Both the position numbers and the translations under genes were made by a program. From the NCBI GenBank assembly GCA_964492925.1, contig CAZBMF010000087.1, forward strand, positions 1 to 10,010: DNA of 10,010 bases, given 5' to 3'. This document shows positions 1 through 6,939 of this stretch, one piece after another. The notes below the pieces were generated by a model. That model had not been told where the DNA came from and made no database searches. It saw only the letters and a program-made list of their open reading frames with translations. Each line of letters starts with the position of its first letter. Position 1 is the stretch's first letter. The DNA comes from VMCP01 sp964492925. Its GTDB lineage: Bacteria; Bacteroidota; Bacteroidia; NS11-12g; UBA955.

Positions 1-811
1 TATTGATATCGGATTTAAGTGTCTCCAATTTTGCAATTTCAATGGCTTCTTGACTTTTGTAGCTACTAAAAACAGGAACAAAGCAAAGCACCAACAATAC
101 CGTCATGGTAAGCAATAAGTTCATTGCCTTTTTAGCCTTTTCTGGTTTTTCTTGGAAAATGCCATCGGGTACTTTTTTTGAAAATCCGAATAATGCTGCA
201 ATCAAAATGAACAACAATCCAACACCCGCATAAAGAATAATTACCTTGTCAAGGCTCAATGCAGCAATGTCTTCATCTTTAATTGCCGATGATTTACCAA
301 ACAAACTTAACGCCACAATTAATGGTCCTATTGAAGTTCCTAAACTATTGATACCACCGCCTAAGCTAATACGATTGCTACCCGTAGATTCATCCCCCAA
401 AGAAATCATGAAAGGATTTGCAGAAGCTTGTTGTAATGAAAATCCTAAGGCCACTACAAACAATCCCATCAACATACCATTGAAAAAGTTAAGATAAACC
501 GAAGTTATCATGATTCCAGCTCCAATGGCTGAAAATCCTAAACCATATACAATGCTGCGTTTGTATCCCCAGGTACCAACCAAATCTTTATCTTTTGTTG
601 ATCCGGCAATAAACAAAAACAATGCACCAATAAAATATGCCAAGTAAAAGGCAAAATCAATTAACTGACTTTGGAACTGGTCTAAATGGAAATAATTCTT
701 ACAGAAAGGAATAAAAACGCTGTTTCCAGCCGCTATGAATCCCCAGAAGAAAAATACCGTGGTGAGGGTAGATAAGGCGCCGTAATTTGTAGGTTTTTGT
801 TGATTGCTCAT
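1..811 (-). CDS. Sugar MFS transporter, FHS (FucP/GluP-like) family, 3' part beyond window
   Basis: Inner-membrane proton-coupled sugar symporter of the major facilitator superfamily, fucose:H+ symporter branch. The gene begins at an ATG (complement of 809-811) and stays open to the left edge, giving 270 codons of a protein that is usually about 400-520 residues, so only the N-terminal half plus the start of the second half is seen. Visible marks are a first helix with FFFWGFIAAGN (about 20-30), a run of hydrophobic helices to about residue 210, the family stretch ALGFSLQQASANPF (121-134), and NSLGTSIGP (155-163), which corresponds to the conserved NSLGT-x-x-GP of FHS transporters. A charged cytoplasmic loop (about 211-229) separates the two halves. 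The substrate cannot be read; L-fucose, glucose/galactose or N-acetylglucosamine are all known in the family. It is transcribed divergently from the aminotransferase. Confidence 0.85.
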   Translation of the reverse strand, partial: MSNQQKPTNYGALSTLTTVFFFWGFIAAGNSVFIPFCKNYFHLDQFQSQLIDFAFYLAYFIGALFLFIAGSTKDKDLVGTWGYKRSIVYGLGFSAIGAGIMITSVYLNFFNGMLMGLFVVALGFSLQQASANPFMISLGDESTGSNRISLGGGINSLGTSIGPLIVALSLFGKSSAIKDEDIAALSLDKVIILYAGVGLLFILIAALFGFSKKVPDGIFQEKPEKAKKAMNLLLTMTVLLVLCFVPVFSSYKSQEAIEIAKLETLKSDIN

Positions 812-932
812 GTTCAAAAAGTTAATGTCAACAAATAAACTCAAATTTTACGGAAGTTCAAATTTTTTTCGCTTATTTTCTTTTGGTTTCATGCTATGTT
901 TTTGTATTTCAAATAAATAAGTTATTGTTTCA

Positions 933-970
933 ATTACAATATTTGTAAGAATTGTAATGTATTCGTTACA
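933..970. promoter_or_regulatory. Cluster of TTACA/TGTAA half-sites, candidate operator
   Basis: In the 812-1011 divergent gap, four copies of the pentamer TTACA (either orientation) lie at 934-938 (TTACA), 944-948 (TGTAA), 953-957 (TGTAA) and 966-970 (TTACA). They build a perfect TTACAA-TAT-TTGTAA palindrome (934-948), an 8-bp inverted repeat ATTACAAT/ATTGTAAT (933-940 and 951-958), and a TGTAA/TTACA pair (953-957 and 966-970). The position, 40-80 bp before the aminotransferase start and 120-160 bp before the transporter start, fits a transcription-factor site. The AT-richness of the region means some of this could be chance. Confidence 0.35.
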
Positions 971-998
971 TACTCCATCGTTTTTGATGCAGATGAAG

Positions 999-1006
999 TA
1001 AATTCG
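999..1006 (+). promoter_or_regulatory. Possible -7 promoter element of the aminotransferase operon
   Basis: TAAATTCG matches the Bacteroidota -7 consensus TAnnTTTG at five of six fixed positions and ends five bases before the ATG at 1012. No convincing -33 TTG is present at the expected distance. If used, the message would have almost no leader. Weak single-site evidence. Confidence 0.3.
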
Positions 1007-1011
1007 CAACA

Positions 1012-2175
1012 ATGCATTTTACTAATCAATCTAAATTGCCTCACATTGGGGCCTCTATTTTTTCGGTAATGTCGCAACTGGCATCTCAAGAAGAAGCCAT
1101 CAACATGGCACAAGGGTTTCCTGAGTTTGAACCTCCAATGGGATTGGTTCAATTCATTCATGAGGGAATGTTGAACGGGAAAAATCAATATGCCCCCATG
1201 CCAGGTTATCTTACTTTCAGAGAAACTATTGCTCAAAAAGAAATGCAAATGCATCAAATTCAATTGAATGCAGAATCAGAAATTACCGTGGTGCCAGGTG
1301 CTACTGTAGGTTTATTCGTGGCAATTCAAACATTTGTAAATCAAGGAGATGAGGTGATTGTGTTGGAACCAGCCTACGACAGTTATCAACCGGCCATTGA
1401 ACTCGCTGGTGGAAAGGCCGTGAGGGTGTCAATCGATTTAAATACATTTACAATTCCATGGGATAAAGTTCAACAGGCGGTAAACCACAAGACCAAAATG
1501 ATCATCATCAATACACCACATAATCCGTTGGGAATTACAATGGAGATGGAGGATTGGAAAACCTTGGAAACTATTGTGTTGAATTCCAATTTATTGGTTC
1601 TTTCCGATGAAGTATACGAGCACATGGTTTTTGATGGTGGCAAACATATCTCGATATTGAATATTGAGGGACTTAAAAACAGGAGTATAAAGGTATCGTC
1701 CTTCGGGAAGACATTTCACAGCACCGGTTGGAAGATGGGTTACTTAGCTGCTGATGAAAAACTCACATCTGAGATGAGAAAGGTGTATCAATTTCTGGCA
1801 TTTTCCTGTAACAGTGCATCACAATATGGATTAGAGAAATTCATGCAACAACAGTGTAACTGGGAAATGGAACTTTCATCATTCTATCAAGCCAAGCGAG
1901 ATTTATTTAGCTCTCAATTGGTGGGTTCAAATTGGGAGATTTTGCCTTGTAATGGTTCCTATTTTCTAATACTAAAATACACAGGGAGCAATACTCTATA
2001 TCTAGAAATGACAGATGAGGAACTGGCAAAACACCTTACAAAAACTGCGAAAATTGCAAGTATTCCGGTAGGATCTTTTTGCGAAAATCGCGAAAAAACG
2101 GGATTGTTGAGATTTTGTTTTGCAAAAAACGATGATACTATTTTGAATGCTACCAATATTTTATGCAAACTTTAG
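1012..2175 (+). CDS. PLP-dependent methionine/glutamine-type aminotransferase (YbdL/KAT-like)
   Basis: Cytoplasmic class I/II (fold type I) aminotransferase of 387 residues, the usual length. The N-terminus (LPHIGASIFSVMSQLA then INMAQGFPEFEPP, about 9-42) closely resembles E. coli YbdL and kynurenine/glutamine transaminase K enzymes, which prefer methionine, glutamine and aromatic amino acids. Cofactor residues are visible: GATVG phosphate loop (96-100), Y122 in AYDSY, NTPHNPLG with N171, D199 and Y202 in SDEVYEH, the Schiff-base lysine K233 in SFGKTFHSTGWKMGY, and the substrate carboxylate arginine R367 in LLRFCF. The ATG at 1012 gives the expected N-terminus. The 3' end overlaps the amidase gene by 13 bp, so the two are very probably co-transcribed and translationally coupled. 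Together they fit the glutamine transaminase/omega-amidase route, with the aminotransferase probably converting 2-oxo-4-methylthiobutyrate to methionine. Exact substrate preference is inferred. Confidence 0.88.
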   Translation: MHFTNQSKLPHIGASIFSVMSQLASQEEAINMAQGFPEFEPPMGLVQFIHEGMLNGKNQYAPMPGYLTFRETIAQKEMQMHQIQLNAESEITVVPGATVGLFVAIQTFVNQGDEVIVLEPAYDSYQPAIELAGGKAVRVSIDLNTFTIPWDKVQQAVNHKTKMIIINTPHNPLGITMEMEDWKTLETIVLNSNLLVLSDEVYEHMVFDGGKHISILNIEGLKNRSIKVSSFGKTFHSTGWKMGYLAADEKLTSEMRKVYQFLAFSCNSASQYGLEKFMQQQCNWEMELSSFYQAKRDLFSSQLVGSNWEILPCNGSYFLILKYTGSNTLYLEMTDEELAKHLTKTAKIASIPVGSFCENREKTGLLRFCFAKNDDTILNATNILCKL

Positions 2176-2924
2176 ACGTATACTTTATCCAAACCCATTT
2201 GAAATGGGAAAATGCCATTGCCAACCTTACACGTTTAAATTGGCATGTACAACAAGCCCAATCCAATAGTTTGGTGGTGTTGCCTGAAATGTTTGCAACA
2301 GGTTTTACCATGAATTCAGCCGAGCATGCTCAAACCATGGAAGGTGAGGCTGTTGAGTGGATGAAAGTGGCAAGTAATAACAAACTTATCTGTGGTAGTT
2401 TGGCCATTGTAGAAAATGGTAAATTTTATAACCGTTTTTTGGCTGTACTCAATGGAGAAATTATATTCAAATACGATAAAAACCATTTGTTCAGCTATGG
2501 TAATGAACATGAGAATTATGTGGCCGGAGAAGAATGTGGGACATTTGAATTTCAGGGATGGAACATTGCACCTTTTATTTGTTACGATTTGCGCTTCCCG
2601 GAATTGATGCGTAAAACCGCAGGTTCTGATATCATGTTATTTGTAGCAAATTGGCCAGCCGCTAGAATGAAGGCTTGGAATACTTTGTTGATGGCAAGAG
2701 CCATCGAAAATCAATGTTATGTTTTGGGCGTAAACAGGGTTGGAGAAGATGGAAATGGAATCAAACATTCAGGGTGTTCTCAACTCATTGATTTTTTAGG
2801 AGAATATAGGGTAGAACCTATCGAAAACCGTGAACAATTGGTGCATGTTCTGTTAGAGAAAAATCCAATGTATCAATTTAGAGAAAGGTTTCCGTTTCTA
2901 AAGGATAGGAAGAGGGGGGGATAA
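2163..2924 (+). CDS. Omega-amidase (Nit2/YafV-like), nitrilase superfamily
   Basis: Cytoplasmic carbon-nitrogen hydrolase of 253 residues, a normal length for YafV/Nit2 amidases. The catalytic Glu-Lys-Cys triad is visible as E42 in LPEMF, K106 in KYDKNHLF and C140 in CYDLRFPE; GNEHENY (113-119) and ANWPAAR (162-168) are also typical of the clade. Members hydrolyse alpha-ketoglutaramate and alpha-ketosuccinamate to the oxo-acid plus ammonia. The start ATG lies inside the end of the aminotransferase gene (13-bp overlap), which supports the omega-amidase call over other nitrilase-family substrates, because this enzyme removes the product of glutamine transamination. The last codons run through seven G bases (2914-2920) immediately before the TAA, a homopolymer where a length error would change only the last few residues. 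Confidence 0.87.
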   Translation: MQTLDVYFIQTHLKWENAIANLTRLNWHVQQAQSNSLVVLPEMFATGFTMNSAEHAQTMEGEAVEWMKVASNNKLICGSLAIVENGKFYNRFLAVLNGEIIFKYDKNHLFSYGNEHENYVAGEECGTFEFQGWNIAPFICYDLRFPELMRKTAGSDIMLFVANWPAARMKAWNTLLMARAIENQCYVLGVNRVGEDGNGIKHSGCSQLIDFLGEYRVEPIENREQLVHVLLEKNPMYQFRERFPFLKDRKRGG

Positions 2925-2950
2925 AAGGTTTATAAAAGTTTATGAAGGTT
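2921..2950 (+). repeat. 10-nt repeats overlapping and following the amidase stop codon
   Basis: Three tandem decamers (ATAAAAGGTT, TATAAAAGTT, TATGAAGGTT) begin at the stop codon and fill most of the 40-bp gap to the convergent lipoprotein gene. The same decamer type follows the stop of the T9SS-exported gene at 8081-8102, on the other strand. No hairpin is seen here, so it is not an ordinary intrinsic terminator. Confidence 0.5.
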
Positions 2951-2964
2951 GAAGTTAGCGACAT

Positions 2965-3636
2965 CTACTTTTTTTTGAAATAATCGTATATCAATCCCAA
3001 AAATAATAATGGTATACTAAAAAATGGGAACCACCATATAATAATGCCCATTCTTGTAAACAGACAACGTCCTTTAATGAAGTTGTCAATGTATAAACTG
3101 GATTTGATAAACCATGTTATAACCCAAATACCCAACAACCCAATTAAAACGGCAATAACACCACCTGAACTTCCAGCGCCTGGACCAGTTAAATCAATTA
3201 TCGCGTAGAGCATAGCGAGAAATGTCAATATTGCGAATGAGAAAAAGTACCACCTATAAAAAGACGATGTTTTGTTGGGAATGATGCTTTTCTTTTTATT
3301 GTTTTGAAGAACTTTATCAAGCCTGGTCAAAGAAAAGCCCTTTACTTTTGTTTCTTCATTTTTTTTATGATTTCGATTCAATTTCGGAGTTGATTGGGTG
3401 ATTTTCGTATCAAAATACGCCACCACCGTTTGATCTTTACAAACACTTGAAGTAGAATCATCTTGAATAGCTTTTATAAAAGATTCATCTGATTCGGGAT
3501 TATTCAACGCTTTGGTAGCGTTATTTTTAACCAAAATTTTACCTCCAAATCCCGAATCATTATACTCCGTGAATTTTGGCGAACAACCGAAGAATAACAA
3601 TATGATGGACATAATTGACCAATGAGATTTTTTCAT
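2965..3636 (-). CDS. Unrecognised lipoprotein-like protein with three C-terminal membrane segments
   Basis: 223 residues with no family I recognise. The N-terminus has a lysine pair, a hydrophobic stretch and LLFFGC with Cys18, which looks like a lipoprotein signal (lipobox leucine at -4, glycine at -1). Residues about 19-128 are polar, charged and low in complexity, with several lysine/asparagine patches. Three hydrophobic segments follow (about 129-148, 158-177 and 196-215), the second preceded by the glycine-rich GPGAGSSGG, and the protein ends in YDYFKKK. A lipid-anchored periplasmic region joined to helical membrane segments would keep the protein in the inner membrane. I chose the ATG at 3636; a GTG at 3642 is in frame but only adds two residues before the signal. 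It faces the amidase gene convergently at 40 bp and lies downstream of the terminator of the M1 peptidase operon, so it is probably its own unit. Confidence 0.75.
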   Translation of the reverse strand: MKKSHWSIMSIILLFFGCSPKFTEYNDSGFGGKILVKNNATKALNNPESDESFIKAIQDDSTSSVCKDQTVVAYFDTKITQSTPKLNRNHKKNEETKVKGFSLTRLDKVLQNNKKKSIIPNKTSSFYRWYFFSFAILTFLAMLYAIIDLTGPGAGSSGGVIAVLIGLLGIWVITWFIKSSLYIDNFIKGRCLFTRMGIIIWWFPFFSIPLLFLGLIYDYFKKK

Positions 3637-3641
3637 GCTCA

Positions 3642-3649
3642 CAATATTA
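3642..3649 (-). promoter_or_regulatory. Possible -7 element of the lipoprotein gene
   Basis: On the minus strand TAATATTG (one mismatch to TAnnTTTG) ends five bases before the ATG at 3636. No -33 TTG lies at the right distance. The spacing resembles that at 999-1006 and 9944-9951, which is the main reason to list it. Confidence 0.22.
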
Positions 3650-3734
3650 ACGCTTAGTTAAAAATTTAATACGAGAATACAATTTTTAAATTATGGTTTT
3701 TCCGTAAAACGGCCATTTTGCATTTGCGATTTTT

Positions 3735-3762
3735 AATAAAAAAGGGCGCATGAAATGCGCCC
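3735..3762 (-). terminator. Rho-independent terminator of the HupE-M1 peptidase operon
   Basis: A perfect 8-bp stem GGGCGCAT/ATGCGCCC (3744-3751 and 3755-3762) with a 3-nt loop is followed, in the minus-strand direction, by six T bases and then ATTAAAAA. It starts 31 bp after the stop codon of the M1 peptidase (3793) and stands out as the most GC-rich short stretch in its AT-rich gap. It would stop leftward transcription before the lipoprotein gene. Confidence 0.85.
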
Positions 3763-3792
3763 CCGTGAATTGTTTCTTGTATTAAATGCAAA

Positions 3793-6225
3793 TTATTTTC
3801 GTTGCATCGGGTTTTTTCCCTCTGGCTGTTCTTTCATTTTGAAGATTTCAATGCGCGTTGGTTTGATTTCTCCTTTAGGCCAGCTGTTGTTGCTTTCATC
3901 AATATCAGCAGTTTCTTTCATTGGATCGATTACAATTGAAGCCACCTCCTTGGTTTTCATAAAGTTCTTAGTGAATTTGTACTCGTTTTTTCTCCAGATA
4001 TACGCATTGATGTAATCGGTTTCTGAAGTTCCATCGGTGAAATTCCATTGAATGATAACTGGTGTTACTGCGCCGCCAACGTTTGAAAATTTCAATTCAT
4101 AGTAATATTGATTTTCGTATGGTGCAGCAATTTCAGAACTAATTGGCTCGTAATTTCTGTATCGATTCACAACCTTCGGAACAGAAGGGTCAATGGAATT
4201 CCGACTTTCATTTTTCCACTTGCCAAACGTATCCAATTTTTCATTGTAATAAAAATAGAAATCCCTCAAACTGGTGTCCAAATCAACCGCAAATTTCATT
4301 CCGGAGGCCAAATTTCTTATTCTCGAAACATGAATAAAATCATCGCTATTTTTCATACTTGGTGCACTTTTATTGGATTTTACCGATGTTGGGGTGACAG
4401 TTATTTGTTGAATTGAACCTTTTCTTAAAGTATCCATCATAACCGGTACATTTTTAGGTGCATACACCCTGTAAGCGGTAACGCTGTCTAAACTAACATC
4501 TACGGGCTCAATGTCGTAAAACCAAGCCCTCCAGAACCAATCTAAATCAACACCAGAGGCATCTTCCATGGTTCTAAAAAAGTCGGTTGGCGATGGATGT
4601 TTGTAGGCCCATCTTCTGCAATATTCTTTGAAAGCATAATCGAATAATTCTCTTCCCATTACAGTTTCTCTGAGAATATTTAAGGCAGTTGCTGGCTTTG
4701 CATAGGCATTAGGACCAAACTCAATGATGTTCTCAGAGTTTGTCATGATAGGTTCTAATCTCTCCTTAGGAAGTTTCATGTAATCCACAATTTTGTGGGC
4801 AGGTCCTCTTCTTGAGGGATAATTGTTGTCAAATTCTTGTTCCGTTAGGAACTGCACAAAGGTATTCAATCCCTCATCCATCCAGCTCCAATTTCGTTCA
4901 TCACTGTTGATAATCATTGGGAAGAAGTTGTGTCCAACTTCATGAATAATTACACCTATCATTCCGTATTTAGTAGATGCCGTGTAAGTTCCATCATCTT
5001 CAGTTCTTCCATAATTGAAACAAATCATTGGATATTCCATGCCCGAAGAAGCTTCAACACTAATTGCAACTGGGTAAGCATAAGGAATGGTGTACTTAGA
5101 ATAAGTCTTTATGGTGTGTGCAACCACCTTGGTTGAATACTTGCGGTATAAATGGTAAGATTCTTTCGGGTAATAACTCATGCACATGATTTTTTTACCG
5201 TCTACCAATATTCCCATCGCGTCCCAAGTGAATTTCCTTGAACTTCCCCAAGCGAAATCTCTCACATTGGTGGCTTTATACTTCCATATTTTGTATGGTT
5301 TTTCTCTTGAGGGATATTTTTCTTTCTGCTTCGCCTCATCTAACGTAACAATTTCAACAGGTTCAGATGAATTTTGAGCTTTTTTCCATCTTTCAAGTTG
5401 CGCTGTAGTGAGCACCTCGGCATAATTTTGACATTCCCCAGTTGAGGCAATCACGTGATCAGCTGGGACTTTCATGTTCACTTCGAAGTTTCCAAAAACC
5501 AATGAAAATTCACCACGTCCTGTAAATTGTTTGTGATTCCATCCTTGATAATCGCTGTAAACGCACATTCTAGGATACCATTGAGAAATGGTAAACAGAT
5601 CATTCCCATCTTTTTCGAAAAACTCATAACCACCGCGACCTCCAATCTTTTTTCTCTCGGGTATTTTGTACTTCCACTTTACCTTGAATACAAAATTGCT
5701 TTTTGAAGCCAACGTTTGTTTTAAATCAACACGCATAATTGTGTGGTTTATGGTAAATGGAATCGGATTCCCCAAGGCATCCGTTACGGCTAAAATTTGC
5801 ATACCATAACCTGCCAATTTCTTGCGAACATCCAAATTTTCTAATTCGCCGATGTTTGTGGGATTGGATTTTCCACTTTCATTGAAATAATTGTTTTCTC
5901 CGTTTGGATTGTGTTCATTTTCATCCAATTGCAACCACAAATAAGTGAGTTTGTCTGGTGAATTATTGAAATATGTGATGGTTTCTTCACCGTTTATATA
6001 ACGAGCGTTCTCATCTAAGTGAACATCGATTTTGTAGTCTGCTTTTTGCTGCCAGTATTCGTGTCCAGGTGCACCAGAAGCCGTTCTGTAGCCATTTGCA
6101 TCGGTTAAGATTGTACCCAATTGCTCGAATTTGTTTCCGTGGTTCGAAGTGGGATTGTTTTTCAAGTTTTGAGCCCAAATGGGATTACTCAAAACTGCGA
6201 AAAAGAATATGAAAATTTTACGCAT
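3793..6225 (-). CDS. Exported M1 family zinc metallopeptidase
   Basis: 810-residue aminopeptidase-type metallopeptidase, exported by an N-terminal signal peptide (residues 1-18, hydrophobic core FIFFFAVL, likely cleavage after PIWA, next residues QNL). Zinc site: HEVGH (428-432) and E451 in WSWMDEGLN give the M1 pattern HExxH-x18-E, with E429 the general base; Y508 in NAYAKPATAL matches the conserved transition-state tyrosine. The exopeptidase substrate motif, usually GAMEN, appears as GMEYP (395-399). Residues about 60-390 form the N-terminal beta-rich part, about 391-570 the catalytic part, and about 580-800 a beta-rich tail ending with a CARDB-like stretch (DPMKETADIDESNNSWP). No T9SS sorting domain is visible, so it is probably periplasmic. 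It starts inside the upstream HupE/UreJ gene (8-bp overlap) and is probably translated by coupling; a strong terminator follows. Natural substrates are unknown. Confidence 0.9.
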   Translation of the reverse strand: MRKIFIFFFAVLSNPIWAQNLKNNPTSNHGNKFEQLGTILTDANGYRTASGAPGHEYWQQKADYKIDVHLDENARYINGEETITYFNNSPDKLTYLWLQLDENEHNPNGENNYFNESGKSNPTNIGELENLDVRKKLAGYGMQILAVTDALGNPIPFTINHTIMRVDLKQTLASKSNFVFKVKWKYKIPERKKIGGRGGYEFFEKDGNDLFTISQWYPRMCVYSDYQGWNHKQFTGRGEFSLVFGNFEVNMKVPADHVIASTGECQNYAEVLTTAQLERWKKAQNSSEPVEIVTLDEAKQKEKYPSREKPYKIWKYKATNVRDFAWGSSRKFTWDAMGILVDGKKIMCMSYYPKESYHLYRKYSTKVVAHTIKTYSKYTIPYAYPVAISVEASSGMEYPMICFNYGRTEDDGTYTASTKYGMIGVIIHEVGHNFFPMIINSDERNWSWMDEGLNTFVQFLTEQEFDNNYPSRRGPAHKIVDYMKLPKERLEPIMTNSENIIEFGPNAYAKPATALNILRETVMGRELFDYAFKEYCRRWAYKHPSPTDFFRTMEDASGVDLDWFWRAWFYDIEPVDVSLDSVTAYRVYAPKNVPVMMDTLRKGSIQQITVTPTSVKSNKSAPSMKNSDDFIHVSRIRNLASGMKFAVDLDTSLRDFYFYYNEKLDTFGKWKNESRNSIDPSVPKVVNRYRNYEPISSEIAAPYENQYYYELKFSNVGGAVTPVIIQWNFTDGTSETDYINAYIWRKNEYKFTKNFMKTKEVASIVIDPMKETADIDESNNSWPKGEIKPTRIEIFKMKEQPEGKNPMQRK

Positions 6226-6892
6226 AAAGTGAAAAATCTGATTTTAAATTAATTGAATGTTTACAAAAATATGGAGATTTATAGGTTTTTGAGACTATTT
6301 CTTTCTTTTCTTCATTGTTTTGAGGGATTCTTTGCACAATCATCATGATTGACAATGCAATCACAATCAAGCTTACCGAAACAATATAAACTTTTTGATT
6401 GATTTTTAGAAACTCAAACAAAAGGGTAGAGATAGAAATTAACACCACTACAATGGCAATTTGACCCGCCTCTATCCCCAAATTAAACGATAACAAGGGA
6501 ATTAAAATGTCCGTTTCTTTTCCTAACATTGATCTCAATAATCCCGAAAATCCCATACCATGTATGAGTCCAAACAAAACTATGAATGTCATTTGAGGTA
6601 TAATTTTAAATGACTGTTGCTTGTTGGTTAACTGATAAATTGCAGTCAATAAAATAGTTACAGGTATGAGTATTTCAATTAAAGTTGAATTGAATCGAAT
6701 CACTTCAAAAACGCTTAAGGCCAGTGTTAACGAATGTCCAATTGTAAATCCTGTAATAAGATAGAGAACTTTTTTTATGTCCCTCCAAATAAAAAAACCG
6801 GTTGTAATGAGTAAAAACAACATGTGGTCGTATCCCTCCCAATCTGTAATGTGATAAATTCCAGTTTTGAACCAAATTAAAAAGTCGGACAT
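6218..6892 (-). CDS. HupE/UreJ-family integral membrane protein
   Basis: 224-residue protein with six to seven predicted membrane helices. Signature residues of the HupE/UreJ_2-type family are present: EGYDHMLFLL (19-28, D22/H23), FTIGHSLTL (49-57, H53), FGLIHGMGF (107-115, H111) and FNLGIEAGQ (136-144). HupE and UreJ proper are linked to nickel import for hydrogenase and urease, but this Bacteroidota branch is not experimentally assigned and no hydrogenase or urease gene is in view. The conserved His/Asp residues within the helices fit metal passage. I chose ATG 6892 because family homology begins at MSDFLIWFKTGIYH; an upstream in-frame ATG at 6934 would add 14 polar residues and reach into the divergent promoter. 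A tail of about 35 residues after the last helix is charged and unlike the rest. It overlaps the peptidase start by 8 bp. Confidence 0.83.
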   Translation of the reverse strand: MSDFLIWFKTGIYHITDWEGYDHMLFLLITTGFFIWRDIKKVLYLITGFTIGHSLTLALSVFEVIRFNSTLIEILIPVTILLTAIYQLTNKQQSFKIIPQMTFIVLFGLIHGMGFSGLLRSMLGKETDILIPLLSFNLGIEAGQIAIVVVLISISTLLFEFLKINQKVYIVSVSLIVIALSIMMIVQRIPQNNEEKKEIVSKTYKSPYFCKHSINLKSDFSLYA

Positions 6893-6898
6893 GTTTCT

Positions 6899-6906
6899 TA
6901 CTTTTG
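6899..6906 (+). promoter_or_regulatory. Candidate -7 element for the DUF6702-type gene
   Basis: TACTTTTG is a full match to TAnnTTTG, 33 bp before the ATG at 6940, in the short divergent region shared with the HupE/UreJ gene. The -33 element is not at the usual spacing (a TTTTG lies at 6865-6869, too far). On the opposite strand a TTAATTTG (6921 to 6914) is a near-match that could serve the leftward gene. Confidence 0.35.
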
Positions 6907-6939
6907 TAACTTGCAAATTAAAGGGATTGCCCACATCTA

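Noticed and set aside
246..497. Plus-strand reading frame of 83 codons
   Set aside because: It lies wholly opposite the FHS transporter gene, whose protein has clear family motifs; the plus-strand product has no recognisable features.
934..1263. Minus-strand reading frame of 109 codons
   Set aside because: It overlaps the start of the aminotransferase gene and the upstream regulatory gap in the opposite direction, and shows no domain.
2914..2920. Run of seven G bases as a programmed frameshift or phase-variation site
   Set aside because: It sits just before the stop codon, so slippage would alter only the last residues; catalytic residues are far upstream.
3705..3715. Small inverted repeat CCGT-AAA-ACGG as a second terminator
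   Set aside because: Only four base pairs and no T run next to it in the relevant direction; the strong hairpin at 3744-3762 explains termination.
3755..4015. Plus-strand frame beginning inside the terminator hairpin
   Set aside because: It is antisense to the end of the M1 peptidase gene and starts in the hairpin; hydrophobic content comes from reading the opposite strand.
6893..6934. Longer HupE/UreJ start at ATG 6934
   Set aside because: The added 14 residues are not membrane-like, do not fit the family N-terminus and would place the start codon within six bases of the divergent gene's start.
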